Of a stretch of DNA of 64,000 nt, positions 20,623 to 32,682 are shown piece after piece. Both the position numbers and the translations under genes were made by a program. The notes under the pieces are model-generated. The model saw only the letters and a list, made by a program, of their open reading frames with translations. It did no database searches and was not told where the DNA came from. This DNA is from Catonia carolina. Its lineage: Eukaryota > Arthropoda > Insecta > Hemiptera > Achilidae. Where the stretch lies: the NCBI GenBank assembly GCA_035578175.1, contig JAQMRL010000008.1:88516541-88580540 (forward strand). Direction: 5' to 3'. The stretch's first letter is position 1. Every line of letters starts with the position of its first letter.

Positions 20623-21818
20623 ATTTTATGTTTTATTTTAATATTATTGTAATTGTAGGCTGTATTATTTTATACTGTAAATTGTATAAGCGAAGATGTA
20701 CATTTCTGTATTACAGAATTCTGGAAATAATTGTTTCTTGTATTAAATTGTTTGGAAAGAAAGAGAAAATTTTTACTTATATGGTATCAAAATTGATACT
20801 GATTTTTTTAAATTTTTTTTAAGGAAATATTGTTATTTTAACAATATTCTCGTAATGGTTTTGGTATTTCAGGTATTTTCTAGGTTTCTTCCGGATTAAA
20901 ATGTTTAATTCTTTATTATGAAGTTGCAATTAAAATAAATTACTCCCAGCGTTGTAGAGGTCTTCCCAAGTTTCTTCTTCCCTCAGATCTGTACCTCAGA
21001 ACCTTTTATTAAATTCCATGTCTTCATTATTTGAAGATAATCTATCCATTTATTGCGAATTAAATGGATTCTTTTATACACTTTTGTTGTCTGTAATTAT
21101 TTCCTTGTATTGCAATTTTGAATTATGTTCTATTCCTGCAACCTTTGCCCTTCAGAGAAAACACATCTCCGTAGTGTTTCTTCTTGCCTGTTTCCTTCTT
21201 TCTGTAATAGGCTAGAGGTTTTTTGCCATATAAAAGAGTCGAAACTGTCATTGCGTTGAAAAATCTCATCAATGTATTTTTGTGAGCCCTTTTCTTCAGT
21301 GTAGTGGCAATCCTTCTACGTACTCTATTAAAACGATGTATTTTTTATCAACACCACCTCTCCGTCAAAACCAATCTGCAGCTCAAATAAATGAATGTAC
21401 TGACCTGCTGAATAACAGTTATTAATTTACAATCTTAAATAATAATAATCCTGAATTTTAATAGCTAATATTGTGTTTCTATTTTACAGGTAAGCGTTTG
21501 TGAATATCGTAATGCGGTTTTATCATTGAAGATTGTAAGTAATAATTTAATTTTTTAAATTTATTTAGTTTATGAAGTCGTCCTATATCGAATGATAAAA
21601 AATTTAAAGCAAAATCTTATTTCCGTTGAGTAGTGAAGGAAATTCTGTATGAATAAAAATATTGTAAGTGTCAATAAACGGATTGTGTAATGAATAAATT
21701 GACACAATCTGTGGTATGTACGTTGATAATCTTTGCAATCGAATCAACAATTAGTATTAAAATTTAGCGTGATTGTCATATCTAAATTTTTACAGTCGGT
21801 AAAGTAGGTCTGTAAAAA
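20623..21818. other. No gene seen
   Basis: Short plus-strand frames at 20628-20822 and 21018-21215 are hydrophobic Phe/Ile/Tyr-rich readings of T-rich DNA, without conserved motifs. No repeat match. Confidence 0.45.
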
Positions 21819-21994
21819 TTTTTTTTTTGGTTTTACGTCTGGCTGTTTGGCAATCGCTGCTAATGCAGACGGTGAGAAGGATAAATTCATGAAGGTAAGT
21901 GATGAAAAAATGCAGCTCAAATTACCTGACCGGGAATAGAACCCGGGACCCGCGTAGAAGCCAGTTGCGCTAACCACTACGCCAACGGGCCGCC
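21819..21994 (-). repeat. SINE-A copy (head type 1)
   Basis: On the minus strand: GGCGGCCCGTTGGCGTAGTG, GTTAGCGCAACTGGCTTCTA, then GGGTTCTATTCCCGGTCAGG (A and B box positions), body with TCATTTTT-like sequence, and the shared 3' tail GTCTGCATTAGCAGCGATTG, ending in an A-run. About 176 bp. Confidence 0.85.
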
Positions 21995-23080
21995 CAGTAA
22001 AAAGTTGGCCGTACCATGATAGTCTCATAAAAATTTAAAATGGATCTTTATCAGATTTTGATGATACTGGTGTGAACAGAATAACAAAAAAAGCCGTCAG
22101 TATACCACGTATATTAAATTATTATTTTGTCTCATAGTGGTTATGAAACTAATAATATTGAAAACTGAAATATCTGATCATTTTACACCGGTATTATCTT
22201 AATTATTATCTTAGTGATAGTATAAAGAAATTTGATGTATAAAATAAATTCTATCATTAAATTGAAAAATGGTTTTGAAATTGTTACATTAAATAAACGT
22301 TTTGAATGATACTTTAGTTCGTTAGCAAGATTTCCCAAAGGTACTTTTATCTACGTTTCTTAAATGAAGCATCTCAAGGGATCAATAAGGGTTTAATGGG
22401 GTTGAAAAATGTAATGAATAGATAAATGTACGGGGAAACGTAAAGCTGTGGGCGAATTTCAGATGGTTTTAAAAATGAAAGAATTTTTACGTTTATCTCG
22501 TTGAGTATTGAATTTGCATCTTTTTCATGCAGTTCAACCGACCATTTTAATGAGGTTTTCAGTTATATCGACGTTTACAAAAACTATAAACTTTTTTATT
22601 CCTTTAACGGTGGTTGAAATTATGTATTTTCCACTTTTTATTATAAAGTAATGTCTTCAGGGTTTTTAATATGTTTTTTTTATGATATCTATCCGTCATA
22701 AACTGTTGTTATATTTATTACGGAAAGACTTATATTTTTAATTTTACAATTTTGTGTCTTACCATTGTTGCTAATGTCGTTGTCATCTTGAAATATTAGT
22801 TCCGTTTAACTGATGAATTTTGCTAAGTCTGCTCAATCTATTCCTTCTCATTTAAAAATGAATTACTTTTAAAATTTCTGCCTCTTCCTCTTAGCATTTT
22901 CACCAACTGGGTGAAGATTTTGATGAAATTGCAAGTTTTTTAATCAAAACTATGGGATAAGTCTTTAAAACTGAAATGCCACAAAGAAATGTTAATTAAA
23001 ACGTGCAATTGTACAAATTGATAAACATTTATTCTTCTGTTTTATTTATCTCTTCTGCCCTGTATTGTCGGGCCATTTTA
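21995..23080. other. No gene seen
   Basis: AT-rich, no named repeat. Confidence 0.5.
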
Positions 23081-23230
23081 AACATTTAAAAATTCCATTC
23101 TGTCCAACATTCCCAACGTCCTTAGCGCTCTCCAGTCCTTACCCCTTTTCTTTTCCATTCGTCTTACGTATTCCTCTTACTCTATTCTGGTTCTTCCATG
23201 TCTTCTACTCTCCTTCAGTCTAGCCTTAAA
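23081..23230 (-). mobile_element. Possible LINE C-terminal remnant
   Basis: Minus-strand frame with one stop reads IFKARLKESRRHGRTRIE then EEYVRRMEKKRGKDWRAL. The basic 'GR.R..WE..VRR..E.RGK.W' arrangement resembles LINE C-termini, but the stretch is short. Confidence 0.35.
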
Positions 23231-23354
23231 TATTTTCAGATGTAATTCAATGATACTAATCTAAAATTATCAGAAATCTTACTCAATCACCACGGTAAAT
23301 CTCAAACATCTATGATTTTTGAAGGTTTGCATAAACTTTATTTATATTTCCTCA

Positions 23355-23755
23355 TAACGGGCAGGTGGAGTGTTAAATTATTGGCACTGGTTCTGCTAAA
23401 TCTAGGGCTACAAAAAATAGTTCTGTTTCTTATCAAATGGTCAGACAAATATATGACTGAAGTAGGTATTAAAGACCAGAAGAGGTAAAGGTGTAAAAGA
23501 CACTAGTCAGAGTTATCTCCTCTGAGAGTAATGAATTTTATTAAACAGCCAGACCCTGTGGTGAATAAAGTGAAGGTGTCATTTGTAGGGTGGAAAGTAG
23601 ATGCTTTTCGGAGGGCCTGGCATGCTGATAAGCATACTCTTCTACTCCGTGACGCAACCAATTCATTGTCAACCACCTCACTCCTCGTTTTACTCAGTAA
23701 AGTCTCCAGAGGTTCAAACCAGCCTTTCATCTGATGGCTTAAATAACAACAACAA
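23355..23755 (-). repeat. REP-C, full-length copy
   Basis: One of the most complete copies (about 400 bp), from GCAGGTGGAGTGTTAAATTA to the head GGTTCAAACCAGCC and GATGGCTTAAATAACAAC. Short frames on both strands are artefacts of this repeat. Confidence 0.9.
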
Positions 23756-24739
23756 CAAATCTTAAACAAAAATTTCCCCACATATTTAAATTTACCAACA
23801 GTAAACCACGAAATAATTAAATACTCCTCGACATATATCGCACGAGATTAAAAAATCATCCCTACTTTTTCGCAGTGAACCTCCTGGATAACACACAAAC
23901 ACCGAGAAGACTACGGCGAAAATATACAACAGATTTTTTTTTGAAGATAAATAAACACTAACTAATATCAGATCAATCTTCTCAAGAACTTCATCTCTTA
24001 TGTCAAACAAAAGAAACCATTTGCTGATAATTTTTAATCAACTGAGAAAAGTGAATGGAGAGAATTGTATGTTTATAATGTAATCTGGTAAGAACCAATT
24101 GAATTGAAGGCTCTTTAAGATGTGACCTTGGCATTAGCCTATCTAGGTGATAAACCATTACACACTATAGTATGGTTAGTTTGCTCATATTCGTCTTCAG
24201 TTTTCTCCTTTTACACACAATTTTCTGTTGAAGAGATTTGTTCGAGCGACCTTAGTTAAAATCTAACTGTTACACTCCTATTAAAACGGAAAGTTCATGT
24301 GCAGTGGATACGATTTGAGCAAGTAGCCTTGTGTGAGAAAATCATTGACGTATGATGTAACCAAAACTACTTGTTTAATTGTCCTACCGGTTTTAGTGTA
24401 CTTGATAACATTACGTCGTTAGTTAGAGTCATTCATCATTACTTGTGCATTTGATTTATAAGTTTTCTTTAGAAAAACGGAACTAGATTTAGTTTATTAT
24501 TTGATTTTTTAATGCGTTGGTATAAGCAAAGTATTGTACTTCATTCATATTTTATTTAATAAATCTGTGTTATATTGTAAAGAAATTCTTTGATTTGATT
24601 CTTAGTTTATTTACTACTTAAACTCAGTTTGAGTAATGCATTTATAAGAATTTTCGCAATTATAATACCACTCGCATCTCTTGATTTCATCTACTGATCT
24701 TACAATATTTTATATTAAAACATTTTGGAAAGTCTCGTT
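23756..24739. other. No gene seen
   Basis: The minus-strand 72-codon frame at 23792-24010 is unrecognised. No named repeat. Confidence 0.45.
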
Positions 24740-26155
24740 TTGTGCTCGTCTAAGACCATTTTAGACCACGTGAAGACACTTTAGACATATCTGATAGCTC
24801 TTTTTGGAACTTATATTCTCAGAATTTTTATACTGTATGCTTTTCTTATCCTTTCATCCATCTTTTATTCTACTTGGAAGCCCTACAAGTCAGTTATCTG
24901 AACTTGGTTGAGTCCATTATGTCTTTGTTTTATTTCAGTTTTCTCAATATCCTTTCGACTTCTTTAAATCACTATCCGACATCTTAGTCTGTTGTCTTAT
25001 TCTTAAAAATTTTGTTCATCGATTCTAAAAAGGTGTCCGTAGAAATTTAGTCATCTTGTTTCGTTTCCAATAATCATTCATTTTCTTGCACAGGTTCTCG
25101 TCCTCGTAACCTGTACTTTCCGTCTAAAATCTTCTGACCTTTTATTACTTTCTCTTGCCTATATGAATATATAGGAAGGAAAGTATTGTTTTCATGTCGA
25201 TTTTTCGAAATCGAGTTTTCACCGGATCTATACGTTTTCAGACCCCCTGAACCCAAAAAACATGTTTTTAGCGATTGGTCTGTGTGTGAACAGAATATCT
25301 CAAGAACGAAACATCGTACGAACTTGAAACTTGAAACTTAAGTTACATACCACTACCGGACCCGACACGAACATTTTCATCAAAATCGGTCAACCGGAAG
25401 TAGTAGTTTATTCGTGTAATTTTTCACTTTTTTGCGATTTTCTCAAAAACTGGTCCTACGATTTCTTTTAAAATCGCCTCATTTACTCAATTTTTTATTC
25501 TCTACAAGATAGGGTAGGCGCCATGTTTGCTGAAATTCTGGGTGAGGCTGTTTTCACGTAAAAACAAAGTTTTTTTAAGATTACGGCTTTAATATGTAAT
25601 TTAGCGAAAAAATTTATATAATAAAAGTTGTAGAGAATTTAAAAACCTACAACTTTTATTTCAAACATTTTTTGGTATAACGCTTAGTTTAGCAGTAATT
25701 AGCAATTTTCTGTTTTTTTCTCACGAAAACGTGAGAAAAATCGATTTTTTTAAAGATTTCGGCCTTAGTATGCATTTTATAATAAAAGTCTATATAATCA
25801 AATTTATAGAAAATTAAAAGATCTGCAACTTTTATTTAAAACATTTTTCTGTACAGAGCCTAGTTTAGCGTGAAAGAGTGATTTTCTGCATTTTGAAGCC
25901 AAACTGAGGTTGATTTTCATTTTGCGTCTTTCACTCATGATTAAAATTAGGTTATGTTTATTAAGGTTAGTTTTTTTGTTTATGTCTAATGTTTTATTAC
26001 TAATATTAGGTTTATTGTTAATTATTTATATTGGCAAGAGAAAGTTGTGTGAGTGTTTCACACCAGATTTTTTGTCTTGAATTTCTCTGCTTCTCGTTTA
26101 CTCGTCTTCCCGGTCATTCTAAGGCATTCATTAGTGTACGGACATGGAGAGGTAT
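24740..26155 (-). mobile_element. LINE-F, second copy, split by REP-D
   Basis: Two pieces of a minus-strand LINE (24740 to about 25144 and about 26072-26155) align with the copy at 27895-28985, with REP-D lying between them. Shared blocks include TTCAGTTTTCTCAATATCCTT, given here as 24934-24955 against 28122-28143, and CTTCTCGTTTACTCGTCTTC against CTTCTCTTATACCAGCCTTC. The protein is heavily broken. Confidence 0.7.
25145..26071 (+). mobile_element. REP-D, best full-length copy (about 927 bp)
   Basis: The 5' end is TTACTTTCTCTTGCC, then a 7-bp stem palindrome CCTATATGAATATATAGG. Near the 3' end is the inverted form GGCAAGAGAAAGT, then a stem-loop GTGTGAGTGTTTCACAC followed by CAGATTTTTT. Inside are three blocks seen in most copies: ATCTCAAGAACGAAACATCG, CATCAAAATCGGTCAACCGG and TAGCGTGAAAGAGTGATTTT. 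No protein is encoded. The asymmetric inverted repeats plus 3' stem-loop, and insertion in a T-run of LINE-F, recall Helentron-derived non-autonomous elements; that classification is an inference. Confidence 0.8.
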
Positions 26156-26727
26156 TATCCCCCGACTGAATTCTCGACTTAAACTTCTATATTCCCTACT
26201 TCACAAACGATCAAAATTACCAATGGCACAAAAATTACGCATATATTGTTCTGTTTTGAAACCTATATGGACCTACGGGTCCCAAATTTACGGTTCAACC
26301 AAACCCTCTAACTTGAAACGAATTCAAGCATTCCAGTCAAAAACATTACGCCGTATAGCAAAAGCACCTCTTTACGTTAGCAACAAAACCTTACATACAG
26401 ATTTGAAAACACCACATGTACAAAAGTCCATCGAATACCTATACAAACGCTTTCACGATAAATCACGCGAACACGAGAACCCACTGGTGTGTTCACTCTC
26501 CACGTTCCATTTACCTGATAATCCCGCTAGACGCCTTAAAAGATACTGCTGGAGAAGCTGGAGAGAGATCTGCAAATTTGATATACAAATTTCATTCTTG
26601 GGGAGGCACCCATGGGGGTCCTACCGCTCTCATGCCTATCATGTCATTTACATTATTATCATACTCATCATATTTGCTTGTTGTAAAATTTTACAGTTGT
26701 AAATAAAGAATTAAAGAGAAAAAAAAT
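26155..26727 (+). mobile_element. Jockey-type LINE, 3' end with poly-A-like tail
   Basis: The frame 26031-26702 (223 codons) is chimeric. Its first ~40 codons come from the REP-D end and antisense LINE-F; from about 26155 it encodes the C-terminal region of a Jockey-clade reverse transcriptase polyprotein: LNSRLKLLYSLLHKRSKLPM, KLRIYCSVLKPIWTYGSQIY, IQAFQSKTLRRIAKAPLYVS, then NKTLHTDLKTPHVQKSI. The catalytic YADD core is absent (5' truncation). The coding part runs to a stop at 26702, then a 3' tail TTGTAAATAAAGAATTAAAG and an A-run. The intact reading of this 3' part suggests a comparatively young insertion. Confidence 0.85.
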
Positions 26728-27894
26728 ATATTTCGCGTTTCTTTTTACAGATATGGACTAGAATTTTAATTATTGATCCATCAAAGTTTTTATTATGAAG
26801 ATTCAATTTTATTTAACAAATTTATCTGGAACTGAGTGGTTTAGTATTAAAGTAAGTATATAAGATGTTGAATTAATTATTGTTAGGTAACTGCGTATGT
26901 TTTATCATCTAAGTTTATTCGTTGTAGTAGAGATAGGAACGTTGTTTCATTGAGCATGAAAACTATTTTATACTTGGACTCATGATAACCTTTGAAATAC
27001 GTGGCTTACCTTGAAATATGTAATCATACTAGCATAATTTGTGTGCATAAAAGTGCATACAATTATCATTGTATCATTTTCTAGTTCATGATCGTCATTA
27101 TTATATATTTATGTTTAATAAAAGTCCATGAGAATAGTTTCGTCATTTGGTTTGGCGAAACAACTGTTAGTAAATTTATTTGTTAATTTAATAAAACGTA
27201 GTTTTTATTGGATTTTATTCCGTCTTTACATAATACGTATTATAAAATTATTGTTGCCGGAAAGATAGTGTATACTTGTAAGTCAATACCTGTTTAGTTA
27301 TGGTAATTGTATAGTAAAGAATGTCAGCCTATTCGATTGTATTCTTGAATAGGATTGGGGAAATTTTCTACTGTTTTAACCCCACAATTAACATACAATA
27401 TTCATCGATGTCGCCAATATTCTAGTACAGTGTATTATACTTGTCCAGACAATCCTTATTCCGGCACTTCCTCTAGTCCGAGCTTTTAAGTTCAGTAAAA
27501 ATAACACGTTGATATGAACTAATTTGGGTAAATGTTTTTTTGCTAATAAGTTAAAAATTTTGTTAAGTTAAATAAACATTTTTAAAGAAAAATGATAAAA
27601 AATGAAAAGGATTATTTTGAACATTGTATATTTGATTATTTTTAACAATTTTTGTTTTGAAGTAAAATAGTAGGTTATTTTTTATTTTAGCTACGTTTTG
27701 ATATTGTAGAGTAGGTACTTTCAGTCAAAATCATGATATTGCGTTGTTGTCACTGTTTGTTTGCGTGTAATAACCAGTATTTAGGTAAGCCTACATGTGA
27801 CCACATGTTGGCTTACCTAAACAACCACCTTTGAATTATACTTGGAAGCAGATTTTCAATTTGTTTTGATTCCTGTTCCTAAATATTACACAAT
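26728..27894. other. No gene; one strong hairpin
   Basis: AT-rich. A near-perfect inverted repeat with 19-nt arms lies at 27781-27820 (arm TTAGGTAAGCCTACATGTG, one mismatch, 2-nt spacer). Confidence 0.6.
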
Positions 27895-28985
27895 TTTTTT
27901 TTCTCGTATAGAGCCAATTTTAGATCGTGTAAGGTGACTTTAGACGTTTCTGGAAGTTCTTTTTGCAGCGCACATTCTCACCATTCGCTAACTGTTGGCT
28001 TTTTTCCTTTCTTCTGTCCATCCGGTGTTCTGTTTTTACTCTTTGTGTCTTCATGGAAGCCCTTAAAGTCCGTAATTAATCGTTTGAATTTGGTTCGGTT
28101 CATTAAGTTTTCTCAGTTTATTCCAGTTTTCTCAATATCCTTTATGACTTCTTTAAATCATTTATCCGACACCTTTGGTCTATTGTTTAGTATCTTAAAA
28201 TGTATTTTGTCAACCGGTTGTCATCCATTCTATACAATTTTTTTGGAATCCCTAATGTGTGTACTTTGCAATCCGTTCAATTCAGAACAATAAGCAACCC
28301 CATGGCCCAATGAGATGAGGATGATGTGTATGACGTGTAAATGAGGTGTAGTCTTGTACAGACTCTGGTCGACAAATCCTGAGAGAGTATGGTTAATTGA
28401 ACCCCAACCATCAAAGTACACCGGTAACCACTGTCTAGCATTCAAATCCTTATAAAAGTAACTACCTTTACTAGGATTTGAACCAGGAACCTTCGTCTCC
28501 GAAAATTAGCTGTTAAACAATTGATTTTGGCGACGACTTTACTCTAGACCAACCCGGTGGGTTAATTCTATACAGTTGTTCGTAAACTTTTAGTCGCCTT
28601 TTTGTAATCGTTTATTTTTATTGTACAGTTCTTCTCGACCTCGTAATCTATATTATTTGTCTACTATCTTCGGCCCCATTATTTTGAGGAGGATCTTTCT
28701 GTCAAGTTTTTCTGCTTCTCTTATACCAGCCTTCCCAGACATTCTAAGGCACTGACTCGCGTGCAAACACACAGGTTTTATCACCGTATTAAAACATTTA
28801 ATCTTGGCTTGTCTTGAGAGTGTTTTTTTCTTACACAAGCGGTGAGTTCGTCGAAGTGCACTGGTCCTTTTCGCTGGTCTCCAGTTGTATTATTTCCCCG
28901 AGATACTTGAAGCTATAATTGTGTCTTATCCATATTAATATTATTAACTATTAACGTTTGTTTATACGAGATAATCTCAGAAACT
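27895..28985 (-). mobile_element. LINE-F, first copy, split by SINE-B
   Basis: Minus-strand LINE C-terminal region. Right piece (about 28565-28985) reads NINMDKTQ, a YLGEIIQ-like block, then KKKTLSRQAKIKCFNTVIKP, LHASQCLRMSGK and EKLDRKILLKIMGPKIVDK. Left piece (27895 to 28239) reads RMDDNRLTKYIL, DLKK..KDIEKTGI, NRTKFKRLITDFKGFHED and a Lys-rich GQKKGKKPTVSEW end. These are the familiar C-terminal blocks of an insect LINE endonuclease/reverse transcriptase; the core is lost. SINE-B at 28240-28564 interrupts it. Multiple stops. Confidence 0.75.
28240..28564 (-). repeat. SINE-B, full-length copy with target-site duplication
   Basis: On the minus strand it starts with the tRNA-like head GGGTTGGTCTAGAGTAAAGT (A box area), the stem-like AGCTGTTTAACA-type segment, B box GGTTCAAATCCTAG, the body, and a terminal CATTAGGGATTCC and A-run. 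It is flanked by ATTCTATACAATT (28227-28239) and ATTCTATACAGTT (28565-28577), a 13-bp duplication with one mismatch, proving retroposition into LINE-F. Confidence 0.9.
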
Positions 28986-30980
28986 ACCTACTCGATTTCA
29001 ATAATTCCTCAACTGTTTGAAAGCTTACAGCTTCTTGTGTAACTTAAGCTGTATATCATTAAGTAATTTTATAATCTCAAGAAAAATCTTGTTGGTAAAA
29101 TAAAGTCGTTTTTTGTTTGGGAAGGTAAGTTGTGTTATTATCAATATTATACCATCTATTGTACGCAATTTATTGAATTACGTAGTCTGCGGATACATTG
29201 CAGTATGACCCTACAATATGACATCCTATACTCTTTTTTTCGAAATTTTTTAAACTTCTTTATGGGGCAGATATCCAAAAATAATGTCATATCCGATTGA
29301 TGCGTAGAAAGTTCTGTAAATCTTATAAAATCAAAGAAATCCTAGATTTTTAAAAAATAATAGTGCTTATCTACTTTTTTTATAACAAATATTCAGTTAT
29401 TCTAGGGTGGTGTTTCTCCCCTTTCACTAGTTATTCATACTAATCTAAACAAAATTCCTGTTTCAAATACTAATTGGTTTTATTTGTACAGTCATAATTT
29501 TACTTACAATGTGTCAGGTTTTTTGAGAAGTTAAACGCTTTAAGTTTGATTTGCAGTAAAGGGTAACGGGCAGGAAGTTTATTGTTATAATTTATATTAA
29601 CATGCTTTTGGGAGAAAGAAATATTTGACTCGATTTTGGTTCCTTGTAGATAATTCATGAAATAAAAATAAATTTATTTTTAAGTAGTGTAGAAGTTTAT
29701 AACTGAAATAAATTTGGAAGTGGCGAGTGCGCTTTCACATTTGTAGGTCACATTTTATCCATTAAGTAGTACATGAAAATGGAATCAGAATATCGGATGA
29801 GTTTAGGTTGACGAGGGGGGAAGGGTGTCTCTGGTGTTATATAATGTTGTCCAATTCTGTCAGAAGCTGTTTTCCATTCTATATTTGAAACACGGTATAT
29901 TATTTATTTATTTATTTATTTATTTATTCTGTCATTTCAGTTCCATCTCTGTACTGTTCCCGTTTTACTTTAATACGTTTAATCCTATTCCTGTTTGCAC
30001 TGTAGTCTGTCACTCGATAAATTATTTTGATGATGCGCTGTATTAGTAATACTGGGCTAAAAGTAATCAAAATTGGTAATTTATAGACCTACAGTATTTT
30101 TAATTGAAAACATACATTCACCCGTATGTAATTAAGTAATTTTTTTAATTAATTTTGTTTAACCAAATTTTGTGTTGTTATGAATATGTACTTTTACTGG
30201 TAGTTTTGATTCGGGTACTTAATTTTAATGACTCGCCAGGAAATCCGTAACGAATACTATAACAATTGTTAATTTCGTCGAAAAAATAATAACAAAAGTA
30301 AATAATGTTAATGAAATATTACTTTAATTTGAAATTGTCAAAATCACTTCGTCATCTGAAAATATTTAGTATTTACAATTCATTATTTAAACAATTGTAG
30401 ATGTAAGGATGTCAGATTGATGGTGCAGCTAAAATATCGGTGGCTAAACTTAAATATTTTAAACTAAAATGCTGAGGATAGTAACTCTACTTAGCACATT
30501 TCCAATCATAAACTTCATAAAAATCTCAATATCCCGTACATAAGTGAAATAATCCACTAGACATATCAGCGACTTAAATCAAAATTTAAAAACCAATAAA
30601 AACTCATCGTGCTGTGAACTGTTTACATTTACCAGTTAACCGTCAGCTCCGCAGGATGGTGGAGAGATTTGGGATAAATTTACTGGTCATCTTATTTGTT
30701 CTCGGTAAACAGAAATTATTAAACAAATTTTAATCTTGTAATATTTAAACGTATAGCCTCTTCATGTTATAATCAATGTTCAGAAGAATCGGTTTAGTGT
30801 TGGGTTATCAACTGCGAACCCCTCCTCATATTCACTTAACATTTTATGTCTCCCACATATGGGATGGCTGAAATTAAGTTAGTGATTACTGTGGCTCCAA
30901 AATTCGAGGGTCCTATTAATGAGCGGTGGTCTCTTCAAAAGTAATATTTATTAGTTATGTAGAGCTGTACATAACGCTGC
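28986..30980. other. No gene; ATTT microsatellite and a dispersed 60-bp repeat
   Basis: (ATTT)n at about 29899-29928 produces the Leu/Phe/Ile/Tyr-run frame there. 30626-30690 matches 6508-6570. Otherwise AT-rich with nothing recognised. Confidence 0.55.
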
Positions 30981-31333
30981 CCATGACGGGCAGGTGGTGT
31001 GTTAAATTAATTGCACTCGATCTGTTGGTTCCAAGGCTACATAAAATAGTTCTGTTTCTTATCACATAGTCAGCCAATTCTATGATTAAACTATTTAAGA
31101 ACAGAAGAGGTAGAGGTATAAAAGACACTAATCAGAATTGTCTCCTCTGAAAGTAATGAATTTTATTATACAGCCAGACCCTGTGGTGAATGAAGTGAAG
31201 GTGTCTTTTGAAGAGTGAAAAATATGTGCTTTTTGGAGGGCCAGGTATGCTGATAAGTATACTTTTTCACTCAGTGAGGAAGTAAAACCTCTACAGGTTC
31301 AAACCAGCTTTTCGGCTGATGACGTAAACAACA
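30981..31333 (-). repeat. REP-C, near full length
   Basis: From GGGCAGGTGGTGTGTTAAAT to the head CAGGTTCAAACCAGC and GATGACGTAAACAACA, with a small deletion near the AGTAAAACCTC junction. Confidence 0.85.
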
Positions 31334-31421
31334 AAAGCTGTACAGTTGTAAATTTAAATAAAGTAAAAAAAATGATTAGAACACTGTTACACGGTGGTGA
31401 AATCCTGAAAATAACCTTAAT

Positions 31422-31678
31422 GGTGGCAATTTTTGAAATTATTATCTATCATTTTCTTTGTCCTTCCGTTCGTCACACCAAGATGTCAGAAACTACAAGA
31501 GATAGTAACAAACGGTTTTCGGATTCGTAATTTACACAAAAAGTTAGTGGGTCTAAAACCAGAAGTTAAGAAAATTTAACAAAAATAGTGTCTTTCGATT
31601 CTTTTTAAAGAGCAGATACAGAAATCTTAAATGGTTTTTTGCCGTAAGTCAAAGATATGCCTTTTAAAAATTGCCACC
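31422..31678. mobile_element. REP-E compact copy (257 bp MITE-like)
   Basis: Terminal inverted repeats GGTGGCAATTTTT and AAAAATTGCCACC enclose AACTACAAGAGATAGTAACA, TTTTAAAGAGCAGATACAGA and other REP-E blocks. Non-coding. Confidence 0.75.
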
Positions 31679-31897
31679 AGTTTTTAAATGAACGGGATTT
31701 TTTTTTAAATAATTTTTTTGTTAAATTCACTAGTGTGAATTAGTTATGAATATGAGATAAACAGTTACGGGAAACAAGTAATTTTTTAAATATACTATAA
31801 ACTTTTTGTATTTCCCAATTAACTTATTTTAAAATGACTTCTTTAAAAATTCGGGATTTAATGAGTAACGAAACAAGTCATGAATAAAAACTTCTTC

Positions 31898-32068
31898 ATT
31901 GGCTCAGTCAGAAGCGTATTGAATTTCTAAGCCGATGTCTTAGATTCGAGTTTTTACGTCTGAATAAGTTGGAAGTAATTCTGAGTTATTATGTTCAGTG
32001 TTAATTCTAAATTCAAGTGAATTGCTAATGACCTTAGCTGTTGGCACTACCTTAAACTAAAAAAATTG
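31898..32068 (+). repeat. SINE-S, diverged copy
   Basis: Head-like TTGGCTCAGTCAGAAGCG, B-box-like TTAGATTCGAGTT, and the body end GCTAATGACCTTAGCTGTTG followed by an A-rich tail. Confidence 0.6.
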
Positions 32069-32654
32069 AATGAATATAATGCTCGTTAAAAAAAAGTTTG
32101 TAAAGGCGTCAACAATAAATGTTAATTTATTCTCTGAAAGTTTGATAACTAAAGCGGAAGAAGGATCGTATTCAGAGAAGACTGTACCTGTACAACTTCG
32201 GATAGTTAAGATGTGGAAATCCCTTTGCAACTTCTACAATAGGATAAAGTTCGTTTGCATTTGAAGCGAAACGAAGACGGTCTGTGAAGGTAATAAACGA
32301 ATTTTTCGCTATCTCATTCCATTTTGTTTTCTTTCTTTTCACTTTACAGTTTTATTCTTTTTCTTGTTTTACAATTACACCATTTCCCGTTCGTGTTTTT
32401 CAAACCCTTTTTACCTTGTCATTCTAATTCTTTCTACATCCAGCCACTTAACAATTCTAATTGGAACATATTTTTTTCTGTTAAATTGTGATTGCTTTGT
32501 TTATATGTGTTCAAATTACAGGGTGTGGTCGGGAAATGTCATTTAGTTACATTGTTAATTCGTTTAGTTTAGCGTTATTGGTCGTAATTATTTGGTGTCG
32601 GCTAATAAAATTGGTATACTAAAATAGGAAAGTGATATTTCTTCTTTTTTTTTA
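32069..32654. other. No gene seen
   Basis: Two ~60-codon frames (32070-32264, 32364-32546) show no domain. Nothing supports expression. Confidence 0.45.
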
Positions 32655-32682
32655 AATTTATTTATTAACGTCGCATCAACTA

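Noticed and set aside
28653..28838. Small independent gene of 61 codons
   Set aside because: It matches LINE C-terminal blocks and is one piece of the LINE-F copy.
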